The notes beneath the pieces were generated by a model, which saw only the letters and a program-made list of their open reading frames with translations, did not search any database and was not told where the DNA came from. Below are positions 55,765 to 64,000 of a stretch of 64,000 nucleotides of DNA, one piece after another. The DNA comes from Methylobacterium sp. Leaf91 (GTDB taxonomy: Bacteria > Pseudomonadota > Alphaproteobacteria > Rhizobiales > Beijerinckiaceae): assembly GCF_001422815.1 (NCBI RefSeq), contig NZ_LMMP01000003.1, positions 297 to 64,296 of the forward strand. Direction: 5' to 3'. The position numbers and the translations under genes were made by a program. Each line of letters opens with the position of its first letter. Position 1 is the first letter of the stretch.

Positions 55765-55887
55765 GCGGGGTTCCGGATTCAACGGGTCGCGGCGCGGGAC
55801 AGAAGAAACGCCGGCGTGATAGCAGCAGGTCAAGTGATGCGCGGCTCTTAGCAGGGCTCACCGCGGAAGGCACGGGGCGTAAACGGC

Positions 55888-57027
55888 ATGACCATGATGC
55901 GGGCGATCGGCCTGATGAGCGGCACCTCCCTCGACGGCGTCGATGTGGCGCTGATCGAGACCGACGGCGAGGACGTGAAGGTGGTCCGCAGCCATAACGG
56001 TTACCTCGAGCCGCTCGGCCCCACCGGCTATCGCGGCTATACCGACGAGGATCGTGAGCTGCTCCGCCGGGCGCTGTCCGATTCCGAGGCCGTGGTCGCG
56101 CGCGAGGACCGGCCCGGCTGCCTCGCGGAGGCGGAGACGTTCGTCACCGCGGCCCATGCGGAGGCGGTGGAAGCCTTCCTTGCGGATAACGGCCTCAGCG
56201 CTGCGGATATCGACGTCATCGGCTTCCATGGGCAGACCGTGGTCCATCGCCCCGACCAGCGCATGAGCGTGCAGATCGGCGACGGGGCCGCACTCAGCCG
56301 CCGTCTCGGCATCCCGGTCGTGTCGGACATGCGCCATGCCGATATCGCTGCGGGAGGGCAGGGGGCGCCGCTGGTGCCGGTCTTCCACAAGGCGCTCGCC
56401 AAGGCGGCGGGCTATGACGGCGCGCTCGGCATCCTCAACATCGGCGGGGTCGCCAATGCCACGCTCATCGCCTCCAACGGCGACGTCATCGCCTTCGATA
56501 CCGGGCCCGGCAACGCGCTTATCGACGACTGGATGCGAGAGCGCACCGGCCGGCCGCTGGACGATGGCGGGCGCACGGCGGCGCGGGGACGGCCGGACGA
56601 GCCGCTCCTCGCCTGGCTCCTGACTCACCCGTTCTTCTTCCGCAGGCCTCCGAAATCACTGGACCGCAACTGGTTCTCGCACAAGCTCGCCGGCCAGCTG
56701 TCCACCGAGGACGGGGCGGCGACGCTCACAGCCTTCACCGCGCGGTCCGTTGCCCGTGCCCTCGACCACGCGCCGGAAATCCCCACGCGCTGGATCGTCG
56801 CCGGCGGCGGCGCCCGCAACGGCGAACTGGTGCGGCTCCTGAACTACCACCTGCGCGCCGAGATCACGACGGCGGACGCCATCGGCTGGTCTTCGGCCTA
56901 TCTCGAAGCCCAGGCCTTCGCGCATCTCGCCGTGCGCTCGCTGAAGGGCCTGCCGATCACCTTCCCGTCGACGACGGGCGTGCGGGAGGCGATGACCGGC
57001 GGGGTGCTGGCGCGGCCGGACGCATGA
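55888..57027 (+). CDS. anmK: Anhydro-N-acetylmuramic acid kinase
   Basis: 379 residues. It phosphorylates 1,6-anhydro-MurNAc, recycling fragments made by lytic transglycosylases (such as slt and mltG in this window). Motifs are IGLMSGTSLDGVDVALIET at the N-terminus, IGFHGQTVVHRP, NIGGVANATLI, DTGPGNALIDDWM and the AGGGARNGELVRLL end region. It is divergent from tyrS. Confidence 0.97.
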   Translation: MTMMRAIGLMSGTSLDGVDVALIETDGEDVKVVRSHNGYLEPLGPTGYRGYTDEDRELLRRALSDSEAVVAREDRPGCLAEAETFVTAAHAEAVEAFLADNGLSAADIDVIGFHGQTVVHRPDQRMSVQIGDGAALSRRLGIPVVSDMRHADIAAGGQGAPLVPVFHKALAKAAGYDGALGILNIGGVANATLIASNGDVIAFDTGPGNALIDDWMRERTGRPLDDGGRTAARGRPDEPLLAWLLTHPFFFRRPPKSLDRNWFSHKLAGQLSTEDGAATLTAFTARSVARALDHAPEIPTRWIVAGGGARNGELVRLLNYHLRAEITTADAIGWSSAYLEAQAFAHLAVRSLKGLPITFPSTTGVREAMTGGVLARPDA

Positions 57028-57035
57028 TACCAGTC

Positions 57036-57069
57036 TCGCTGAACCCGACCCATAGGTCGGGTTCAGCGA
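57036..57069. repeat. 15-bp inverted repeat after anmK
   Basis: A perfect 15-bp stem (TCGCTGAACCCGACC with GGTCGGGTTCAGCGA) and a 4-nt loop, 9 bp past the anmK stop. It has no T-run. The words ...GGCTCAGCGAG recur at about 57122-57133. It may be a terminator or a repeat element. Confidence 0.6.
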
Positions 57070-57194
57070 GGTCCGACGGATGACCGCCGCCGCGCCGTCG
57101 CGCGGGCAGAGCTCGATGAGTCAGGCTCAGCGAGTTCTGGCATGAGCCCGGCGCTTTGCTCTCAGCCACATACCGCGCTAGAGCGTCTCCCACC

Positions 57195-58298
57195 ATGTCG
57201 CACAACACTTTCGGCCATCTCTTCCGCGTGACCACCTTCGGCGAGAGCCACGGGGTGGCGCTCGGCTGCGTGGTGGACGGGTGCCCGCCGGGGATTCCCA
57301 TCGAGGCGGCGGACATCCAGGCGGAGCTCGACCGGCGCAAGCCCGGCCAGTCGCGCTTCACGACCCAGCGCCGGGAGCCGGACCAAGTCCGCATCCTGTC
57401 GGGCGTCTTCGCTGACGACCGCACCGGCGGCGTGCAGCTGACCACCGGCACGCCGATCGCCCTGGAGATCGAGAACACCGACCAGCGCTCGAAGGATTAC
57501 TCCGAGATCCGCGACAGCTATCGGCCGGGTCATGCCGACTACGCCTACGACGCCAAATACGGCATCCGCGATTATCGCGGGGGCGGTCGCTCCTCGGCCC
57601 GTGAGACCGCCGCCCGCGTGGCGGCCGGGGCCATCGCGCGGCGGGTCCTGCCGGCCGACATCGTCATCCGGGCCGCCCTGGTGCAGATGGGACCGCATGC
57701 AATCGACCGGTTGCGGTGGGATTGGGACGAGGTGGCACGCAACCCGTTCTTCTGCCCCGATGCCGAGACGGCCAAATTCTACGAAGAGTATCTCGACGGC
57801 ATCCGCAAGGACGGCTCGTCCATCGGCGCCGTCATCGAAGTCGTCGCCGAAGGCGTGCCGCCCGGCCTCGGCGCCCCGATCTACGGTAAGCTCGACGCGG
57901 ATCTCGCCGCCGCGATGATGTCGATCAACGCGGTGAAGGGCGTCGAGATCGGCGACGGCTTCGCCTCGGCGGCTTTGCGCGGTGAGGAGAATGCCGACGA
58001 GATGCGCTCGGGCAATGCCGGCGCTCCGACCTTCCTCGCCAACCATGCCGGCGGCGTGCTCGGTGGCATCTCCACCGGCCAGCCGCTGATCTGCCGCTTC
58101 GCGGTCAAACCGACCTCCTCCATCCTGACGCCGCGCATGAGCGTGACAACCAACAACCGCGACGTCGATCTCGTCACCAAGGGGCGCCACGACCCCTGCG
58201 TCGGTATTCGCGCCGTCCCCGTCGCCGAGGCGATGATGGCGTGCGTACTGGCGGATCACTATCTGCGTCACCGGGGGCAGGTCGGGACGCGGGGGTGA
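57195..58298 (+). CDS. aroC: Chorismate synthase
   Basis: 367 residues. It makes chorismate from EPSP with reduced FMN. Motifs are [54 protein letters not shown] and [20 protein letters not shown]. The ATG at 57195 is the family start. It is 48 bp upstream of ribBX, and cotranscription is likely. Confidence 0.97.
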   Translation: MSHNTFGHLFRVTTFGESHGVALGCVVDGCPPGIPIEAADIQAELDRRKPGQSRFTTQRREPDQVRILSGVFADDRTGGVQLTTGTPIALEIENTDQRSKDYSEIRDSYRPGHADYAYDAKYGIRDYRGGGRSSARETAARVAAGAIARRVLPADIVIRAALVQMGPHAIDRLRWDWDEVARNPFFCPDAETAKFYEEYLDGIRKDGSSIGAVIEVVAEGVPPGLGAPIYGKLDADLAAAMMSINAVKGVEIGDGFASAALRGEENADEMRSGNAGAPTFLANHAGGVLGGISTGQPLICRFAVKPTSSILTPRMSVTTNNRDVDLVTKGRHDPCVGIRAVPVAEAMMACVLADHYLRHRGQVGTRG

Positions 58299-58346
58299 CC
58301 CGGCGCGCCGCAACCCATCCGCCCAGCGAATTCCAAGAGATATCCC

Positions 58347-59423
58347 GTGCCCCATACCCACGTCACGCAGGCCATCGAGGCCTATGCCCGCGGCGAGATC
58401 ATCGTCGTCACCGATGACGACGATCGCGAGAACGAGGGCGACCTCGTCGTCGCCGCCTCGCTCTGCACGCCGGAGAAGATGGCCTTCATCGTCCGCAACA
58501 CCTGCGGCATCGTCTGCGCGCCTCTCACCCGCGCCGAAGCGCGGCGCCTGCGCCTCGACCCGATGGTGGCCTCCAACGATGCGCCCCTGGGCACCGCCTT
58601 CACCGTCACGGTGGATGTGAAGCACGGGCTCACCACCGGCATCTCCGCCGAGCAGCGCTGCAACACGGTGCGGGCGCTCGCCAACGGCAATATGGGCGAA
58701 TCCGATTTCGTCCGCCCCGGCCACGTCTTCCCGCTCATCGCCAAGGATGGCGGCGTTCTCATGCGCTCCGGTCACACGGAGGCGGCGGTGGACCTCTGCA
58801 AGCTCGCCGGGCTGCCGCCGGTGGGCGTCATCTGCGAACTGGCAAACGATGACGGCACGGTGATGAAGGGGCCGCAGATCACGGCCTTCTCGGAACTGCA
58901 CAACCTCAAGCGCGTGTCAGTTGCCGACCTCATCGCCTACCGGCAGGCGCGCGAGAAGCTGGTCGAGCGCGTCGGGACCTTCCCGGTGAAATCGGAATTC
59001 GGCGAGCTCACCGGCTTCGCCTACACGACCCCGTTCGAGACGGTGCAGCAATTCGCCTTCGTTCAGGGCGATATCGGCGACGGGCAGGATGTGCTGGTGC
59101 GCCTGCATCGCTCCAACGTGGTGGCCGACGTGATCGGCGGCGGCAAGTCGATCGACTGCGTCCTGCGCCGTTTCGCCAAGGAGGGACGCGGCGTCCTCGT
59201 CTATCTGCGCGACGGCACCGCCGGCGTGCCGCTCTCCTCCTATGCGGAAGAAGGAGCGGAAGCCCAGCGAGTGCGGCAATGGCGCGAGGTCGGGCTTGGC
59301 GCCCAGATCCTCCGTGACCTCGGCATCGTCTCGATCCGCAACCTCTCGACCTCGTCGCGCTCCTATGTCGGCCTCTCGGGCTTCGGCATCGACCTGTTGG
59401 GCGAGGTGCCGCTGGAAGGGTGA
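58347..59423 (+). CDS. ribB: DHBP synthase with degenerate GTP cyclohydrolase II half (RibBX)
   Basis: 358 residues. The N-terminal ~205 are a complete 3,4-dihydroxy-2-butanone-4-phosphate synthase: VTDDDDRENEGDLVVAA, GTAFTVTVDVKHGLTTGISA, RPGHVFPLIAKDGGVLMRSGHTEAAVDL. The C-terminal ~150 resemble GTP cyclohydrolase II but the zinc cysteines are missing: the SEC...C-x-C region reads HRSNVVADVIGGG. This part should not make the pyrimidine precursor. The layout fits the RibBX variant described in Proteobacteria; a separate ribA elsewhere is expected. No FMN riboswitch is visible upstream. Confidence 0.9.
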   Translation: MPHTHVTQAIEAYARGEIIVVTDDDDRENEGDLVVAASLCTPEKMAFIVRNTCGIVCAPLTRAEARRLRLDPMVASNDAPLGTAFTVTVDVKHGLTTGISAEQRCNTVRALANGNMGESDFVRPGHVFPLIAKDGGVLMRSGHTEAAVDLCKLAGLPPVGVICELANDDGTVMKGPQITAFSELHNLKRVSVADLIAYRQAREKLVERVGTFPVKSEFGELTGFAYTTPFETVQQFAFVQGDIGDGQDVLVRLHRSNVVADVIGGGKSIDCVLRRFAKEGRGVLVYLRDGTAGVPLSSYAEEGAEAQRVRQWREVGLGAQILRDLGIVSIRNLSTSSRSYVGLSGFGIDLLGEVPLEG

Positions 59424-59430
59424 GGCATCC

Positions 59431-60366
59431 TCACCGTCCCATCAGCGCATCCATATGGGCGGTGACCGAGCGGGCGAGACCGTCCAGGCTATAGCCGCCC
59501 TCCAGCACGGAGACGATCCGGCCGCCGGCATGCTTGTCGGCGATCTCCATGAGCTTCCGGGTGGCCCAGCCGAAATCGGCCTCGTCGAGTTCGACGCTGG
59601 CCAGCGGATCGAGGCGGTGGGCGTCGAAGCCTGCCGAGATCACGATCAGGTCGGGGGCGAAAGCAGAGAGGCGAGCGAGGACCCCCTTCTCGAACTTCTC
59701 GCGGAAAATCCCGCTGTCGTCGCCGGCCCGTAACGGCACGTTGACGATGGTGTCGTGGGTGCCACGCTCACCCACCGCGCCCGTGCCGGGAAACAGCGGC
59801 ATCTCATGGGTCGAGGCATACATCACCGCCGCATCGTCCCAGAAGATGTCCTGCGAGCCGTTGCCGTGGTGGACATCCCAATCCACCAAGGCGACCCGGC
59901 TGGCTCCGTGCCGTTCCCGGGCGTGACGGACGGCAATGGCGGCGGAGTTGAACAGGCAGAAGCCCATCGCCTGCATGCGCTCGGCATGGTGGCCCGGCGG
60001 CCGCATGGCGACGAAGGCGTTCGAACAGGCCCCGCTCATCACCGCATCCACCGCATGGACGGCGCCGCCGACACCGCGAAGGGCCGCGTCGAGGGTGCCG
60101 GGCGACATCAGCGTATCCGAATCGATCTGGACATAGCCGGATCGCGGGGAGGCCGCGATGATCGCCTCCACATAGGGAACGGGATGGGCGAGGGCGACCG
60201 TCTCCGTCTCCGCGCGGGGCGCCGATTCGCGCAGCAGACCGGAGAACCGTTCCTTCTCCAGGGCCGCCTCCACGGCGCGGATCCGGTCCGATCGTTCCGG
60301 GTGCCCCTCTGGCATCTGGTGATCCAGCGCGGAGGGGTGGCTTACGTACAGGGTCGTCACGCTCAT
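59431..60366 (-). CDS. Histone deacetylase family (acetylpolyamine hydrolase-type) protein
   Basis: 311 residues. Zinc hydrolase of the HDAC/AcuC/AphA superfamily: HPERSDRIRAVEAAL, RPPGHHAERMQAMGFCLFN with the paired His, VALVDWDVHHGNGSQDIF with Asp/His zinc ligands, ISAGFDAHRLDPLA with an Asp, and the transition-state Tyr in LEGGYSLDG. Likely an acetylpolyamine or protein deacetylase; substrate not known. A GTG two codons further in (60360) has better spacing to GGAGGG and may be the true start. It ends 7 bp from convergent ribBX. Confidence 0.88.
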   Translation of the reverse strand: MSVTTLYVSHPSALDHQMPEGHPERSDRIRAVEAALEKERFSGLLRESAPRAETETVALAHPVPYVEAIIAASPRSGYVQIDSDTLMSPGTLDAALRGVGGAVHAVDAVMSGACSNAFVAMRPPGHHAERMQAMGFCLFNSAAIAVRHARERHGASRVALVDWDVHHGNGSQDIFWDDAAVMYASTHEMPLFPGTGAVGERGTHDTIVNVPLRAGDDSGIFREKFEKGVLARLSAFAPDLIVISAGFDAHRLDPLASVELDEADFGWATRKLMEIADKHAGGRIVSVLEGGYSLDGLARSVTAHMDALMGR

Positions 60367-60550
60367 CCCTCCGAACGATCCTCGTCGTTCCACCCGACCC
60401 GACTGTGCTTTACGCACAACATACGATGCAAATGCGCCACGGTTCAGGGTAGCGAGATTACGCGCCGATCAGTCTGCGAGTTAGATGGCGACATAATCCA
60501 TCAACCACATTCTTCGAAGCCCCCCGGCTTCGAGACAGGCTCACTCTCAC

Positions 60551-61234
60551 ATGTCGCCCACGACCCGGTCGCCCATCCCATCCCGTCACGGCGTCCTGCA
60601 TCGCTCGCTCGGCGCCGCGACGATCCTGTCCGCCCTCGCTCTCGGCGCCTGCAACACGCAGACGGCGACAGCCCCGCTCAGCCCGCCCACCGCGCATACG
60701 GCCCTGGCCCAGCCCCCGGCGCTGACCGGTGAGGCCCGTGACAAGGAATGGCTGAAACAGGCGCCGCAGGGCAATGTCGATCCCAAGATCGCCCGCACCA
60801 CCGTCGACTACAAGACGAACGAGCCCGCGGGCACCGTCATCGTCGTGACGAAGGAGCGCCGGCTCTATTACGTGCTGCCGGACGGCAAGGCCGTGCGCTA
60901 TCCCGTGGCCGTGGGCCATGCCGGCATGGCCTGGGCCGGGACCGCCAATGTCGACCGCAAGGGCGAATGGCCGGATTGGAACCCGCCGCCCGAGATGATC
61001 GCCCGCCGCCCGGAACTGCCCAAGCGCCTCGAGGGCGGCCCCACCAGCCCCATCGGGGCCCGCGCGCTCTACCTCGCTGAGGGCAAGAAGGACACGCTGT
61101 TCCGCATCCACGGCACCAACGAGCCGGAGAAGATCGGCCAGGCCGTGTCGTCCGGCTGCATCCGCATGCTCAACGCGGACGTGGTCGATCTCTACGAGCG
61201 CGTTCCGATCGGCGCGAAGGTGGTGGTGCGCTGA
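60551..61234 (+). CDS. L,D-transpeptidase (YkuD) lipoprotein
   Basis: 227 residues. Lipobox LALGAC with C34. The YkuD domain covers about 90-225: VIVVTKERRLYYVLPDGKAVRYPVAVG, then the catalytic HGTNEPEKIGQAVSSGCIRML with the active-site Cys in SSGCIRM. It forms 3-3 crosslinks in peptidoglycan or attaches proteins to it in the periplasm. It is divergent from the HDAC-family gene. Confidence 0.93.
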   Translation: MSPTTRSPIPSRHGVLHRSLGAATILSALALGACNTQTATAPLSPPTAHTALAQPPALTGEARDKEWLKQAPQGNVDPKIARTTVDYKTNEPAGTVIVVTKERRLYYVLPDGKAVRYPVAVGHAGMAWAGTANVDRKGEWPDWNPPPEMIARRPELPKRLEGGPTSPIGARALYLAEGKKDTLFRIHGTNEPEKIGQAVSSGCIRMLNADVVDLYERVPIGAKVVVR

Positions 61235-61438
61235 GGCGAAGATGGGAACCGGCTCCGTCGCCGAGGCGGCGGAGCCGGGCTCCAAAGATACGATTCGGAA
61301 AGGCTCATTCGTGAGCAGCCTTTAACCTGAACGTTGATTCAGATTTGGCCGTTAACTTCTTGAACGGGTGCCTCCTGCATAGTCATCGACATGCAGAAAC
61401 ACAGACCGGCGCAAATAAAGCCGGGGAGGCACCAACCA

Positions 61439-61891
61439 ATGATCAACCATTCGCTTCAGCTCTTCTGTAACCGTGTCGTCGCCGCCGGCCGCATCACCGC
61501 CGCCGACGTTCAGGTCCTCGGTCGCGATATCCTCCCGGACGGCATCTCGCATGCGGACGAGGCCGACATGCTCATCGCCCTCGACCGGGCCGTGCCGCAG
61601 AGCGACGTGTCGTATGCCGATCTCGTGAGCGCCGCGGTGGTGAATTTCGCCGTCTGGGGCGAGCGTCCCACCGGCTACGTCGATGTCGAGATCGCCCGCT
61701 GGCTCGTCGGCTCCCTGCGCAGCGATGCCGGCCCTACACCACTTGCCGCCCGCATCGCTTTCGAGATCGTTCGCGAGGCCGAGACGAGCCACGAGATCCT
61801 CGTCGCCTTCGCCATCGGCTCCGCCCACCGTCGTCTGCATGTCGAGGAAGCGACCTCGGTATCGCCGGTCGAGCTGCTGGACGCGGCCTGA
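61439..61891 (+). CDS. Hypothetical protein
   Basis: 150 residues from ATG 61439, with a strong GGGGAGG nine bases before it; a frame opens 16 codons earlier. Mainly alpha-helical by look (ITAADVQVLGRDILPDGISHADEADMLIALDRAV, SYADLVSAAVVNFAVWG), no signal peptide, no membrane span and no motif I recognise. It stands alone before an 800-bp gap. Confidence 0.65.
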   Translation: MINHSLQLFCNRVVAAGRITAADVQVLGRDILPDGISHADEADMLIALDRAVPQSDVSYADLVSAAVVNFAVWGERPTGYVDVEIARWLVGSLRSDAGPTPLAARIAFEIVREAETSHEILVAFAIGSAHRRLHVEEATSVSPVELLDAA

Positions 61892-62351
61892 ATCCGAGCG
61901 AGTTCGGATCGCGTTCGCCGGACTGGCCAGCGAACAATGGCGAATAGACGGGGCTTGGAGACACACTCAACCACGACCGGTCTTGGTTCAAAACTTCAGA
62001 TTTTCCAACAATCGCAAAAATTCGGATCTACGACAATCAACACACATAAATTGAAATTACGGCGCAATACCATTGGTATCACGCCATTATGCCAATAAAA
62101 TAACAAGTAATCGCAGATATTTTTATAATAATTATTTACTACACCACTCACTATATGCGGATGTAGTTCACCGAACACTTTCTGCAGTAATTGAACAACG
62201 TCGATAAATCGTTGACCGAAAAGGCTGAAGACACCCTGGTGTCGGTCACACCGGATTCACTGCCTGCCACGTCATCGGCTCGATACGACAGCTGACATCA
62301 ACGTCGGCCGATCCTCTGTCAGATGGATCGGGGTGGGCATGCGGAAAAGGG
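61892..62351. other. AT-rich intergenic scar
   Basis: About 460 bp, AT-rich between roughly 61960 and 62280 in a GC-rich setting. A 60-residue ORF on the minus strand (61996-62178) has unusual composition and no family or ribosome site, so I do not call it. It borders a truncated gene remnant and may mark an old insertion or deletion. Confidence 0.45.
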
Positions 62352-62582
62352 GAGCAACCCGCGCTTCCTCATCCGGGCCTCGGCGACGGGCAATGCGTCA
62401 CGGTCAGCATCGGCCTGTCCCTCGACGTCGGAAATTGTGACGAGGCGGGCTTCCTCTTCCTGGTCCGGCAGGCCGCTGATGCGCTTTACCGGGCCAAGGA
62501 AGAAGGGCGCAATCGCTACACCGCCCCGTGGATACCAGCGACCATGATTTTGAATACACAGCCGGTTTGGCGCAGCGTATGA
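62352..62582 (+). pseudogene. Diguanylate cyclase (GGDEF) C-terminal remnant
   Basis: In the frame ending at TGA 62580-62582, the translation gives PALPHPG, then CVTVSIGLS, then RQAADALYRAKEEGRNRY, the characteristic second half of a GGDEF domain. The first half, including the GGDEF active-site motif, and any start are missing; upstream sequence turns AT-rich and unrelated. It cannot make c-di-GMP and is a decayed gene end. Confidence 0.75.
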
Positions 62583-62693
62583 ACAATCCTTCATTGGTCC
62601 AGCTTTGCGAAGCCGCACAACTGCTTTAACGGGAACGAGCTTGAGCGCGACGGCGCTCGTGACCTTTCCCGCTTCACCCGAGTGCCTGGACAG

Positions 62694-64000
<1,307 letters not shown>

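Noticed and set aside
61996..62178. 60-residue ORF in the AT-rich region
   Set aside because: No ribosome site, no similarity; short ORFs are expected by chance there.

Overview
The window is a stretch of chromosome from a high-GC alphaproteobacterium. The best fit is Hyphomicrobiales, most likely Methylobacteriaceae (Methylobacterium or Methylorubrum). The reasons are the flagellar operon order fliF-fliG-fliH-fliN-flbD with a sciP gene beside it, the RXKD-type Rel protein, a PHA synthase, a propionyl-CoA carboxylase alpha gene and a RibB with a degenerate RibA-like half. The family call is inference. Almost all of the window is ordinary, densely packed core genome. I see no tRNA, rRNA, complete insertion sequence, prophage or CRISPR array.

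Layout. 0.3-5.1 kb: an OmpA/BON-type envelope protein, a small membrane protein and a soluble lytic transglycosylase. 5.3-8.9 kb: dapA, smpB, a TyrA-like dehydrogenase carrying an in-frame repeat insertion, and a NYN-domain protein. 9.2-12.7 kb (minus): rpoZ, rel and pyrE. 13-21.2 kb (plus): a Tat-exported carbonic anhydrase, then fabD-fabG-acpP-fabF-mltG-yicC-gmk, a fatty-acid and cell-envelope cluster. 21.2-24.2 kb: a VOC protein, an SDR, a flippase-like membrane protein and a ferredoxin-like protein. 24.3-32.3 kb (minus): the flagellar block flbD, fliN, fliH, fliG, fliF, sciP, flgD, fliK. 32.6-37 kb: mnmA, a PmtA-like methyltransferase, a TVP38 protein and an orphan histidine kinase. 37-46.9 kb: bioB, DUF808, a FAH-family protein, a FadL-type porin, phaC, a class I aminotransferase and four small exported proteins. 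46.9-64 kb: DUF2809, prfB with its programmed frameshift, an M23 peptidase, bcp, a large AsmA-like protein, tyrS, anmK, aroC, ribBX, an HDAC-family protein, an L,D-transpeptidase, a hypothetical gene, an AT-rich scar with a diguanylate cyclase remnant, and the start of pccA.

The most informative part is the flagellar block, where regulators and candidate DNA sites can be read together. FlbD and SciP are both encoded here. A CtrA-type box lies upstream of fliF, and a perfect CtrA box lies between slt and dapA. A sigma-54 promoter precedes fliK. Two related 19-bp palindromes lie at the fliF promoter and about 90 bp upstream of the fliK sigma-54 promoter, where a FlbD repressor site and a FlbD enhancer would be expected from Caulobacter. 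Other unusual items are the roughly 258-bp palindromic repeat translated in frame inside the tyrA-like gene, the RibA half of RibB without zinc cysteines, the truncated GGDEF remnant before pccA, and a repeat family that sits mostly in gaps between genes.
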